The notes beneath the pieces were generated by a model. It made no database searches. It worked only from the letters and a program-made list of their open reading frames with translations, and had not been told where the DNA came from. A program made the position numbers and the translations under genes. A stretch of 64,000 bases of DNA from Carex sylvatica (Eukaryota > Streptophyta > Magnoliopsida > Poales > Cyperaceae): the NCBI GenBank assembly GCA_964058845.1, contig CAXKVR010000008.1:744001-808000 (forward strand), given 5' to 3'. Below, piece by piece: positions 44,869-58,100 of the stretch (position 1 is the first letter of the stretch; each line of letters opens with the position of its first letter).

Positions 44869-44879
44869 GTAAAGGCAGC

Positions 44880-47800
44880 ATTGGTCTTCGGGTTTTTTGA
44901 ATTTCTTTGTGCCTTGAGGTCATTTGGCCAATTTCAAATTATAAATAAAACTATATATGTTGTCGTCAATTCGTCGCCAATCATAAAAAATAAAAAATAA
45001 AAAATAAAATTACAAATAAAGTCCCAGATTCCTCAATTTTTTTGTTCTTAGAAAAGTAGAAAAGACATGCAAATCACTTGTCAGTCAGAAACTCGGAATC
45101 CAATTCTTTATGTCCTCGCGTGAGAAAAAAAAAACAGAGAACTAACCCGTGGGATTTTCTGATAAATATTAAAAATAAAAGGTAATTAAATAAGCACAAC
45201 CAGGAAATACCAATTGTAAGATATATGCGTGCGGGCCCACAATCCAGAACTATTGGGGGTGACTGTTTACTTTTTGCTACTTTTGTTTAAAAAGAAGAAG
45301 ATGAAAATGAGATTAAGCATCTTAATTTATTTATTTTAATAAAAAGATAGAAGTCGAACATTTCAAATTCCATTCTAATGTCCATAAAGAATTTTCATTT
45401 GTGTTTTGAATTCATAACGACTTTTCAAACGGAGGGTGTCAGTCTTTGCAACTAGATCAAAAGTAATTTAAAGTAATTATACAAATATTTTTATTTTGAA
45501 TTTGTATAAAAAAAAAACATTGTATTAATTATTAGAATGAAGATAATTTCTTTACTTTTGCCAAATATATATTGACAAAAGCTTTTCATATTTTTATAAA
45601 ACGTTAACAATAGTTAATTCCCCAAAATCAACATGCTATGGCGCCTAAGTGTAGTTTCAGTACTTATTAAAATCTAAGACAAACTTCCAAATCCCTTCAT
45701 ACTTTGTCTCTGTTATATTTTTATTTTATCGGATATTATCAACACTCTCTAAAGAAACAAAGAAATGTCGTGGGTTCAAAATTTAAATAAAAGATTTCTT
45801 ATGAATATCAAATAGTTAAATAATTTAAATATTTATTAACCAAAAACAGAGAATAATATTGGATTATCCAAGAGGTGAAAAACATGAACACACTAGAATT
45901 CCAAAGAATTGTTTCTTTCAGTATTTTAAAAATAAGATAAATTCCTCTGATAGTTATTAAATTTTGTTTTTTGTCACGAATTAATTACTTAAGTTTAATT
46001 TATTATCTTATAGTTATTGAACTTTTATTTGTTTCAGTCACTTTATAACTTTTTCATGTAAAAAACAAACAAAATATACTTATTCCGTCTAAAATACTAA
46101 CATAATATGCCCACTACCTCATATCATTATATATTTTATTAGTTTTTGGATGCAAAAAATAATGAATGAGCATGTTATATTAATATTTTATATAAAAAAA
46201 TTATAAAATAACTTGATTAAAACAAATAAAAGATTCAATAATATAGAGAGACTTGAGTACAAAGTTCAGTGACTTCCGACAGAATTTACTGTTTAAAAAC
46301 CATAATTTCATAACAGCCAAGCCACTAATACTGTTTGACTTACTAGTTTGGTGGTTATTTTTAAAATTAAGAGCACACAAAAATATTACTGTGTGCTTAA
46401 GAATAAGCACCAATCTTAAGCAGTCACTTCGCCCTTTATATACACTTGATAATAACAAAGGAATTAAAATTTATGTAATTGTTTATTTATGCGTAGAAAA
46501 ACTGAATACTTATATTTAGAATTTTGGTTTTAATATTTGAAAATTAAGAGTTTATGATGTTAAATTCCTAAAAAAAAAAAAAGAGGAAAGACAATGAGTA
46601 CCTAAAAAATATATAAAATTATCTTATTTTCTATATACTCATCAAGATAACTAGCGCAAGAACAACAGATAACGTGCTTATTCCAAAGGAATAATCTTCC
46701 AAAAGAAAATAAAAAAATACAGACATAATTAATCATGACTAACATTTATTCCGACTCCAATCGAAACCAAGCAATAAGATGTGCGGTGCATGTAAACAGA
46801 ATCTTATTCGGCTTGTCTGAGTCTTAAGGAAAATATAGTTAGAAATAAGGTGGAAAAAATGGTTCAAAAGTTTCTTGCTTTCGGTTGGTGGGGTTGAGAT
46901 AGAAATCGTAGAATAGGAGAGTTATTGCATGTTCTAATAAACCCGATTTTTATTTGTATGTAACATTACAACCCATGACATTTTTTTTAAATGTCAATTT
47001 CAGCAAAAATATAATAATGTCAGCATTTTTGAGCTAAAAGAAACACTAACAATGACAATATTTTTCTTATGTATTGAAAAATAAAGCAATAACTCTAAAT
47101 ATTTGATCTTTAAACTGCTATTGTAAGAAAAAAAGAAAAAAATTCCATACAACACATTGATAATGTTTCTATAAAAATATTTCATATATATTATGAGAAC
47201 CAGCTTTTAGTCTAACAAGAAGAGGGCCGAATCCAGTAAATTAGAACTCTGATTTTGGTCTAACCAGCTTTTGGTCTAATCAGCTTTCCTATGTATAATA
47301 ATTCTAATTAATACTCTGATTGACAAATTTGAAGAAAAGAAAAGATTTAACTTAATTTGTACATACAATCATAATGAATTCAAGCAAATTTTCATAGATA
47401 TGTATATTTTCTATAAAATTTCAAAATCAAGGGAGTCAACTGCCCTCCCCCTCCTCTTCTCCCGGGCTCACTCGAGTATGTTCCTAGATAATAGGATATG
47501 ATTGCATGTTGGAAATACAAATAAAATATATATTTTATGTATATTAAATAATTAGGTGGTTTGATTTTTAATTTTTATTAAAAATAATGAAATAACTGAC
47601 CCCTCCTTTTAAGGTAGATACACGATATTAATATTTCAAAAAATATGAGAGCGTAATTTCTATACACGTGTTTATTATATTTCTCTACCTAATTTTCTTT
47701 GAATTTATTCCACTAATCCTGATGAACATTGAAAAGCATTCAAATCTTGGATCCGGGCAATTTGGCAAACAAAATGGTTTGGAAAAGCAATTTTACAACG

Positions 47801-48069
47801 GCCATAGTTGATAAAATAATTATTAGAATTTAAATAAAAAAGAATTATAACTATGTCTTTTATAATTTAAAATAAGTTGTTTATCAAATTTCATGCGATT
47901 TGGAAATCATTTGATCATCAATAAATAAAAAACAAAAAAAAATTGTAACAAGTTTGTCCTAAATTTAAAGAAAACATCTATTATTTTACTTTTCTATATT
48001 GATAATTTATTTTTTATTTTGACATTCTTTGAGTCAGATGTTGTAATTGTCAACATTTTTTTATTTCTC
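44880..48069. other. AT-rich intergenic DNA with a foldback element
   Basis: No gene is recognised. 46012-46056 (GTTATTGAACTTTTATTTGT) is mirrored by 46195-46243 (ACAAATAAAAGATTCAATAA), marking a degenerate foldback of about 230 bp. Confidence 0.5.
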
Positions 48070-48830
48070 TATGCCTACCTTACAAGTGATGTTTCTACGT
48101 GTGAAAATTCTAAATATCCGAATTAATTTAGTATAAAGTCAAGCGGTCAAAATTAGCAGGTTAATAAATTAATTTTAATGCATTCATTTTTTTTTACTTT
48201 TTTTTACCACTTGACTCTATGCAAAATTAATTTTAAATTTTAAATTTTTTACATGTAAACGCATCACTCATACAGTAGGCATATTTCAACGGTTTAGATT
48301 CATCGTTTGAGGCCGATTCGATGAGTTTTAGACTTGAGTTCACCAAGCCCCTTGGTGAACTCAAGTCTAAAATCCATCGAATAAGCTTCAAACAACGAAT
48401 CCGAACCGTTGAAATTCGTCTACCTTATGAGTGATGCGTCTACGTGTGAGTTGAGTAGAACAAGGGTGTTCTTAAGTTCACCAAGTCTCATGGTGAACTC
48501 AAGTCTAAAACCCATCGAATCGGCCTCAAACGATGAATCCGAACCGTTGAAACTCGCCTACCTTACGAGCGATGCGTCTACGTGTGAAAATTCTAAACAT
48601 TTGAATTAATTTAGTATAAAGTCAAGCAGTCAAAATTAGAAGGTTAATAAATTCATTTTAATTAATTCATTTTATTTAATCATTTTTGACCACTTGATTC
48701 TATGCAAACTTAATTTAAGAATTTAAATTTTTTACATGTAGACGCATCACTTATACGGTAGACAGATTTTAATGTTTAGATTCATCGTTTGAGATTAATT
48801 AGACTTAAATTCACTAAGAAACTTAACTTA
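48070..48830. mobile_element. nested or tandem foldback MITE complex
   Basis: CTACGTGTGAAAATTCTAAA occurs at 48095 and again at 48578, an offset of 483 bases. The unit is itself palindromic (GTTCACCAAG and CTTGGTGAAC near 48340-48362 and again near 48475-48500). Words AGTCAAGCGGTCAAAATT, CATGTAAACGCATCAC and TTTAGATTCATCGTTTGAG match the foldback MITE at 12597-13018, so both belong to one family. Confidence 0.8.
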
Positions 48831-49413
48831 AGAACACCTAGTTCTACTCAAATAAGTTTGTTGTCAACATAACCCATCTTTTATCTTCGGCCCAAACTGT
48901 CGTTCCATCAACAACAGGATTGTATTTGTTAGTTTCTCTATTTAAAAATCGGTGTTTTATAAATCAATCATCATACCCGTCACTCTTTCTAATTTTACCT
49001 TTGTTCTAATATCCTAACAAAAAATATATTAACTCGTGAAATAAATAGCCTTTATACTTCATACCTTGGTCTGAAATATTTTTTTTAAACGAGCAGTATT
49101 TTGTCAAAGCAATTTGCGAAAGGCTTGTTTTGGGATTCTTCTAAGACAGATATCAGCAATCACATAATTGTAACTCGTTAACACAACAACACTTGCAAAT
49201 TTGAGCTATAAAATAAAGAGACCACCACTCAATCATTTACAGGTAACCGGTCACCTAAATGGAATTGAATCAAACAAGGCATGCCACAGTAAACAAAATT
49301 AACTAAAAATTTACTAGGCAAACTGAGGAAAAAGACATCTATATGGGACAAACTGAAGTTTAAACAGCAACAATGGAATTCAAAACATGCCCCCTCTCAA
49401 TAAATTTTGAATT
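48831..49413. other. 3' flank of the hydrolase gene
   Basis: Non-coding. It presumably contains the 3' UTR of the minus-strand gene close to 49413. Confidence 0.5.
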
Positions 49414-52333
49414 TTAGCTCCATGGATCATCCCAGCCTTTGGGACCCTCTCTCTTAACGAAATCTATTATAGCAAGAACTGCCTCTTGAACTCTGTTAGA
49501 GAGAGAATGGTTCCCCCATTCTATCTCCACTTTCTCTGCACCTCCCAATGCCCGACATAATCTGCCAAAACAGAAATAATAACAATGACTATTGTAAGTG
49601 AAATATAAAGATGTGGAGTACGTTATATCAAAAGTTCCAACAGTTATTTTGGATTTGAGATAGATTGTATAGTACCTATCTACAAGTGCCTTTTTATCAA
49701 CATATTCTGGAACATATTCATCAGCCATAGAGAAAATCACCTGAAAACCAAGGAATACAGAATTACTAAAAAAAAAAAAACATGTAATTGATGTATTCAG
49801 CATCAGCTTCTTCTTCAAGTATCATTTACCATTTCCAACAACAGATAGGGACATAGAGTAGTGGTAATAATCAAGTGAAATTTATAAAATAGTATCAACA
49901 TAAATATCATTTACTATCTCAACCACCATGATTGGAAGTTGATTGGACAGAGAGAGAGAGAGAGAGGTGGGTCCCATTTTACCTGGCAAGGTGTACTGGC
50001 CATGTGACCAAGTCTCTGTCTCAATTGGTCTTCACTCAGATCTGAGCTAAACATATCATCATCTCCCATATAAGCACATAGTGAGTGGTACCTGCATGAA
50101 TATTATTAATTTCAGTATGAGATCTTATCGCACATGAAGCATTATTTCAGTACCAGATCAACCAACTGGTTTAGTTCGGGTCATATATCGAACCAAGAAC
50201 ATAAATATCATTATTCCATTTTCCGATCCTTTGAACTTGAATATTAAAGCATCATAGAAACCTCCTGAGCTATGCAATTAGCAGAATATACTGGTACAGT
50301 ACCTGAACTGACAGCTATGGATGTACTGTATGGCAGGTAAAACATAACTATAGGCAGTGATAGGTAAGTTAAAGCATCAAGGAAACCTGAACTTCGCAAT
50401 TAGCAGTATATGCTGGTATGGTACCTGAACTGACAGGTATTGACATACAATATAGCATGTAAAGCATACCTATAGGCAGTAATAGGAGCACAATTATCTG
50501 CTTCTCTGGGCATTAATTCATTCCCTTTGCTATCACTAATCATCTTAGCAGCTAGATCTATCATTGTTGGTGTTTCCGACAGAGTTGCTCTGTACTCACG
50601 ATCGCTAACTGGTGCCTATTTTTTTACAAATATAAATATTTCTTTGTTTCAATCTGGGTAGGGTCACAAGTATACTGACAAAGGATAGAAGTGCCAAATT
50701 CAGGCACTATATGTAGTTTTGAACCTGTTTCAATGATCTCACATGCTGAGATGAGCCTAATTGGTGCAAGTTAGAATGGCATCTAGATTCTAGACCACAT
50801 TGATCATCTCAACTTCTGTTTGCTCCTTTTCTTATCTCGGTTTAGTGGGTTCTTACTTTTCAACTAAAGGAATGTTTGAAGAAAATGGGGTTTGATGTTT
50901 TACTTACAGTGTGGATGGTCAATTGAGACAATTAAGTTAAATGGAGGTTATTTCAGAGAGACTAAGGTTAGGTTGATTCACGAAAAATAAGGTTAGTTTG
51001 ATGCCTAATTTGACAAACGAAACTTAATGGGCCTTAATTTGGACAGAACTGCAAATTTCATTGTACCATACCAAATTCACCAGCAGGATTCCAAGTATAA
51101 TTGAGGTCTAAGAAGAACTAATGGTATGTTTATGGAAAACAACAATATACACAAAAGCATTTCAATGATAAAACATACAAAAAAAGGAAAGTACCTGTAA
51201 AATAACTCCTCGAACTGCCTTGGAACAAGCCAAGTTTGTTTTCATGTAATGCACAATATCCTGCAAATGCACATATACTTATTCTGTACAGTAGGATATA
51301 AGATTTGTAGCCATCAAAAGATAAAATAAAAGAAGCAATCAGACCTGGCAGCCAGTGCTATGACCAAGTAGTACAACTCCTTCAGAGTTCTCATTATTAA
51401 TCAAGTAACTGATAAGCTGATCTATCTCCAATGCATCCTTTCAAGAAGAGTAAATAAATTTAAGTTTACTGCTGTCACTAGAATACCAGGTTAACAGACA
51501 ATACAATTTAGCTTTCTATAAAAATAAATAAACAAGTACCTGTTCTAAGCTGGATGTGCCATAACCAATATAAGATGAAGAGAGTAATGGTTGCACCAAA
51601 GACCAGTTATTATTCTCCAAAGCAATAGACAAAGGTTCAATGTACCTAATGACAAAAATAAAGAACTTCTAAAAACACACTGATAACCTCTCAATAATTT
51701 ATATCTTACCACTGGTAAACACCAGTAAACGTAACAGGAACACCAGTTTCTGCAATTCTTCTCCATTGTTCCTTGACTGTGAAATAAAGCCTCTAATTTG
51801 CCAGAATATAAACACAATTCAGCCTTAACTTGCTTTGAATTGTAATATTTATTGCAGTACAGGCAAGAAGCAAACCGTCAAAATATAGGCAAGCTAGTAC
51901 TCTGATGGTAGCTGTGCCCTACTCGTTAGCAAGTACTAGGCTTGACCTGTACCTGACCCAATCAAAATAGTAAAAAAAAATATTGTTTCCAAGATGTTTT
52001 TACATACTCTGTTGCTAAGAGGCCATCAGTCAGGCCACCAAGAAAGACCACTTGCTGGCTGAAATCACCAGTTTTAAATGCCACCTGTTATGAAAACAAG
52101 TACTCCATTCTATAAACAAATGGAAAAGGAAAAATATGAAATAACTTCTCTGAGGTAAATTGCCTAAAGAAAAAAGAATTCCGAATGGGTATTGCTATAA
52201 GAACCCAACTCACAATGTGGGACCAATCACTCTTTGCGAAAATAATTTGGGTTTAATATTTCGCTCTAAATCTTATGTAAATAGTATGGAAACATACCAT
52301 ACTTGACATATTTGATTTTCCCTCCAACCACCC

Positions 52334-52364
<31 letters not shown>

Positions 52365-52956
52365 AACTCCCTCCCTAGTTTTTCATGGTGTATAATTGTA
52401 TGACCGAGGCATAATTGAGTTCTAATGAGGTCTAATACAGTCTAAAACTTAGAAATTCCAGAAATAAAAAAAAAATCTTCTTCTATTGTTATTGTCAACA
52501 TCAATGCCATTATGTACTTTTAAATAGGTGTAATTTAATCTTCCTTATTGGTCTAAAATGAAACACCAACAAGAAGCACGATCATCTCTCTATCTAAATG
52601 ATCAGCTGGGAGAACTAGTTTACAGTTTAAGTCTATAAATGAGTTGTGCATATCCAACCCCAAAATCATTGATTGACCCCAATTCAATTGCAAAATCAAA
52701 CGGGAGGGATCGATTCGATTCTGACCTGAGCGGGCTGGGAACCGTACTTGAACAGAGCCCCCTTGAGCTGCTTCTTGCGGCTTCCCGATCCTCCCGACTC
52801 GGAGAGTGATGCGACGATGCTGCCAGATGCGACCGTAGGTGGCGCTGACACGGATTTCGACGAGCGACCGCGCACGATGCCGCTAAACCAGGAGGAGGTG
52901 GTGGTGGAGCCGGTCGGCGAGGAGGTCGCAGCAGTGGCGGCCAACGCCGTCTCCAT
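49414..52956 (-). CDS. alpha/beta-hydrolase, DUF1749 family
   Basis: Nine exons join in frame: 52726-52956, 52008-52084, 51540-51645, 51345-51437, 51195-51260, 50470-50615, 49983-50091, 49676-49740 and 49414-49561. They total 1041 bases or 346 residues. All introns are GT-AG. The nucleophile elbow is GHSTG (163-167, Ser165). Asp283 in ADEYVP and His316 in GNHSL are the likely acid and base. GGLTDGLLAT and the NNNWSLVQPLLSSSY stretch match the DUF1749 family, which is related to fungal siderophore esterases. The substrate in plants is unknown. The Ser/Thr-rich head (residues 1-60) could be an organelle or flexible leader. The start is the ATG at 52956. No damage is seen. Confidence 0.92.
52331..52365. 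repeat. poly(C) run followed by (AC)n
   Basis: About 20 C then about seven AC units in intron 1 of the hydrolase gene. On the transcribed (minus) sense this is (GT)n followed by about 20 G. Confidence 0.9.
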
Positions 52957-55157
52957 CGCGTCTGAATGCGATCGCAACCAAAGTTTTAGCTTGGATTAGA
53001 GGAGCTGCTGAGTTGATTGGGAGACCGCCAGAGGAATCTTGAATATACTGCCAAACAGGATAAATGGCGTTTAATGATTGAATTTAGTCCTCTGGAATTA
53101 GAGTAAAAAATATGAAGGTGCTTGCACGATTACAGCTGTTCGATTTTGATCGTACGATGATTGTTAGCTCGGGCATTGGTACTATGACTATCATACTAAA
53201 TTGAAGAGCATTTGACTTTAATTGAAGGATAAAAAGCATGTCTGCGTCTTACTGCAATTTTTTAACTCAAGTAAATTAGTATTATTATTATTTTATTTTT
53301 TATTTTTTTCTGGATCTGATATACTGCTAGTCTGCTACCAGCATTAATTATCATCGCCACTGCTAACAATATTTGACTGATCAAAGATGCTGGGTGGCGA
53401 ATGGCGATGCAGTAAAAATTAGCTTTTACCGGTCAAACGAAGCTCAGCTTGTGATTATTATAAATTGAATGACGGAGATAATAAAGTAAATTATAACAAT
53501 TATAAATTGAATGTCGGAAGCTGGACGGAGCATTGTCGGACCAACACCGAATGTCTCTTGTTCAAAGTAATTTTTTTTTTAAAATTATTAATCAAATGAA
53601 TTGTGATAGTACAACAATATTTTTTATGATATTGAGATAACATTTAGTTTTTTTTAGTAGTTACTTGAATTGAAACAACAAATATGATAAAAAAATCGAG
53701 CTGTCAACCTAGCATCCCGTGTACTATCATTAATTAAACATCATACACTACTATAATGTAATTAATTAAAAAATGATATAAAGTACAATGTAACTAGTAT
53801 AAGTAAATTACTACTATATTATTATTTTTTTAATAAGCAACACAGCAAAGAAAGGTTATTGCCAATATAAATCGCCAAAATTATTTCATGATTTCAATCC
53901 AAAAAATTATGCAATTAAAAAATTTGTGTAGTCTGTGTCTTCTGAACCTGTCAAGAACAAAGCAAGAAAAAACCAGCGATTTTTTAGTTTTGCATGTATA
54001 TTTTGTCGTGCAAAGTAGATTTTTGCATAAGTAAACATGCATAAAATATTAAATTAAAAAAAAATTAGCCTCATAAACAAAGACAAAGTTAGACTTTTAA
54101 GCTACAGATACAAATATAAATAGAGATCAATTGTATAAAATTACATGCTACGTATGAGAATTAATTTTACGCTAAACTATATAGAAAAAAAACATGTATA
54201 AATATAAAAATTTCGACAATAAATAAGAGTCAATTGACCCTATTCACTTAATATAGATTCGCCATAACCGGTAAGAATGATTAAACTATTATTATTATTA
54301 TTATTATTATTTTTATTTTTTTTAAGGTAGGCAGCGGCTGCAGCAATTATCATAATCAAAGGCACATAAAAAAAGACCCGTCAAGTCTCAGACGCAAAAT
54401 ATTTTCAGCCCAATTGGTGTTATATATGGCACTGAATCAGCCCAACCAGTAACGACTCAAATTGCGAAAAACCAGACTGAAACACCTAAACACAAATGAT
54501 CATCAGGCTCTCATAACATGCAATCTATAGCAAATATCTAAAATTACAAGCTAGTGTGAAAACATCACCACTGGTAACCGAACATGATGTTGGCTATATG
54601 ACTATTATGGAAATTAACATCTGCCCCCTTAAGAGTATAATCATTTGTAGTTTGTAATTGGTCAAGGGTGGGAACGCAAATTGCTCATATGCAGACAGTC
54701 ACGACCAGGATGCATCATACATAAAAAAAAGTTGCTGCATGAGCCAATTTGCCAACATAAGCTCTTTTAGAAAAAGAAAAAAAAATGTGAAATATCGTTT
54801 ACTAAATTAAGATTAGTAATGTCGAAATTGATAAAATGAAAAGTAACAAGTTTTGTTAATTGTCTTAGCTAGATACAATATCAGTAACCATTGTCGACAG
54901 AAGAAGAAACCATTTAAAAGTTATATCTTTTTACACACAAAAAAATGGAAAACTGAAAGAAAGAACATAACGGATTATTGTCCCTTCAATACCATTCCTT
55001 CTTTTAACAAACATGAAACATTTCACCTCATAATAAAAAAAAAAAAGATGGCAGAAATAATTATCAAAGTCATTCTGTAATACCAGTACCAGTATCTGCA
55101 TTGCAGACAAAATAGCTCCTGTAATACCAGTACCACTATCATTTGTAATACTGTTCA
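52957..55157. other. intergenic DNA between hydrolase and DUF630/632 genes
   Basis: It should contain the hydrolase promoter (right after 52956) and the 3' UTR of the next gene. A GTCAATTGACC-bearing fragment at about 54120-54262 resembles the hAT MITEs, and (ATT)n stands at 54289-54312. No gene is recognised. Confidence 0.5.
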
Positions 55158-58100
55158 TCACTGATCATCATCTTCGTCCGTTGGTTGTGTGCTGTAAAAT
55201 AGCTCCTTATATATAGACGAACCGAGCGAAAATTCTAACATTGCACGAAAGAGTTCAGGCAAGTCTTTTCGAAGACCAATGAGTGATTTCTCTCTTACAT
55301 GCTTGCATTGCTCCCTATATCTCATTTCCTCCTCCCTCAATGTTTTCTCCAGTGCCTCGACCACGGCCTGACGTTCAGCCAATAGGTCCTGCCCAGGCCC
55401 CATAGGGTTGCCAGACGGTTCTGGATGCGAGTACTGCCTGTCCATGTACTTCTGTCTCCAATCCTCGAATTGTCGTTTCTTTTTCTCTAGTTCTTTCCGC
55501 AACCTCTCACAATTTTTCCTCAGCTTTAGCTCATCACCTTGAAGTATGAATATCGTGCGCATAACCTTTCAATGATATTTATCATTTAATCAATTTTCCA
55601 AAGATACGCATTTTGGTCATTTACATATATTGTCTCCTACGTGGTCTGTTCTTTACCTATATGCAGAGCTGAACACATTCATAGCAGGAATAACATCTTT
55701 TTTTTCTGGGCAGTGATTAGTATATATATAGTAATGATAAGCATAATTAATTCAGAGTTATATCACTCACACACAAAGATGGAAAAAGAAAATTGATGCA
55801 TATTGTCTGCGGTTAGGTGTGAAAACGGATCAAATATGAAGCGGACAGTGGTAAAACCATATCCATTTCCCCTTTTTATTTTTTCGGATACGACTAGGAT
55901 ATTAGACGGATACAGATACAGATCAAATCAGATATTTAAAGATATATATAAATATTATTAAAAAAATACTCAGTTCATAATATTAATCTACTTATAATGA
56001 TGAATAACATAAATTTTTTCATAATATATATTAAACTATATGGTATATATTTACTATTTGGATATGGATAATTGAAATGTAAAACCATATCAGTATCCGT
56101 ATCCACATGTATATTCGGATATCGAATATCTATATCTAATTTTTCGAATACAGATCGGATATCATTCACTCCGTTTTCACCCCTATCTGAGGTACCCCAA
56201 AAAAATGCTTTTATGTGCATTAAGGCAGGGTACCTTTTTACTGATACAGTAGCGTTTCAAGTTTTAACTTTAAAAATCGACATACCTCAGTAAAACTAAT
56301 AATGGCAGTCCCTGCTGCCTCATCCTGAAGCTTCTCTAGACAGGCCCTCCATCCACGCAAGAGCTTCTCAATTGGGAGCAAATCTTGATGATCCTCTGAT
56401 AGCTCAGCTGGTTCCTGGCTTGGTGTTTCAGGCTCCTGATGTCGCGGTTTCTTATTCACATCTGTGTCTATCGGGATAACACTCAATACGACCCAGTTGG
56501 TGAGCACGTTGACATAATCTCTCTGGTAGGTGGTGAGCTTATGGAATTGTGCATGCCACTCTTGCACAATTCCCCAGAGTTGTTCAGTGCGGTCATGGTG
56601 TTGCTCGCTCGTCTCCTTAGTTGTGGCTGTGATGTCAAAATTTCTTAGGCTGGCAATTGTCTTGAGTTGCTTGCTGTGGTGCTCATGCATTGCCTCCCAC
56701 ATCCTCCACAGCCTAATCAAAGAAACTTATGTATTGATCAATATAACTATGACAAATACTCGTGTACTCGAACTTATTGTATGACCATTGAGTTGAACTT
56801 GAGCATATATATTTTTAATTCTAAATTTCTGCTAGTTGAATTCCAAATCTGATAGTGTTGTCTCTTCATCAACATTTAAAACCCTAAACCCTAAACCCTA
56901 AACCATAATCATCATAGTATGGTAATCTTTGCTGGCCGGACAGATCTAGTTTCTTTATTTTAATAGTAAGCATTTAATTCAATTAAAATTCTTGATGAAA
57001 AAATTGAAACAAGCAATTTACCCCTCAACAAGCTCCACCAGCTTTGGGTAGAGCTGAGAATCACGCAACCGATCAATTTCAGAGAGCGTCGATTCCATGG
57101 TTTGCGTTGCGACCACGTATTTTGTGTGCAAGTGACTCACAATAGATTTTGTCCTCTCTATAGATCCAGAGCTGGCACCTCTTTTCTTTTTCTTGTTAAG
57201 CAATGCCAACCTCTCATTATATGCCATTTTCATTATCTCTACTTCCTGCATTCCTCAAGCGTTTCATGCTATCATTAGACAAATTCTTCATGCTTGTTAC
57301 AACTAACAACCATACACTAATTAATACCTGACTTGATGAATAACAAGTCTTGTATTCTTTTATTTATTCAATTTCTCTTTTTTCTGGGTTATGACTGCAA
57401 TAGCTTTTAGATAGTACTGCATTAATAATTGAATAGAATTTCTGATGGAAACAAGTAAAACAGAACATTGCTACTCTGAACCATCTGGTAAATAGACAAG
57501 CATCACAAACTAGTTGAGATAAATAAAAATTATGTTTATGTAGTGATATCATCAAAAGAGAAGCAGAAAAATACAGGTGATCTGAACCAATGGAAATGTT
57601 GTCAGAGAACAGAACCGAGCGAAAGCATGTGTATTAGCAATTATTAGATTACAAGAAGAGCACAATCGTCAATATATACCTTAACTTCATCGTAAAGCTT
57701 TTTCTCCCAGGCAAAAATCTTGTCAAGAATTGTTGCATGAGTTTCCGATTCATCCTTATCAAAATCTTCCTTTGCCTCTTCATTCTCCGGAGCACCTCTA
57801 AAGGACCGATTCCAAGTGATGACATTCAAGACTCTTGCCGAATGATCGATATATCCTACAAAAAACCAATAAGATTATTACAAAGACACAAAGTGTTACA
57901 TTCATGCAATAAGAATAATTGAAATTATAGTGGGAAACAAAACGTAGAAGGAAAGTGCAATAACAAAAGCATTCTTAATGCAAAACAGAGAATAGTGTTT
58001 TTACATGTACCTCGGTTATCAGCAAAGTTCGAGTGATAATGCATACGCACAGCATCGAGATTCTTTAATACATTATGGGCACTTGCAGAAGCCTTTAAGA

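Noticed and set aside
51714..51786. Exon-like piece VKEQWRRIAETGVPVTFTGV with acceptor and donor consensus in a hydrolase intron
   Set aside because: The exons on either side join perfectly without it and match the family. Its 67 bases would shift the frame. It might be a cryptic exon but is not needed.
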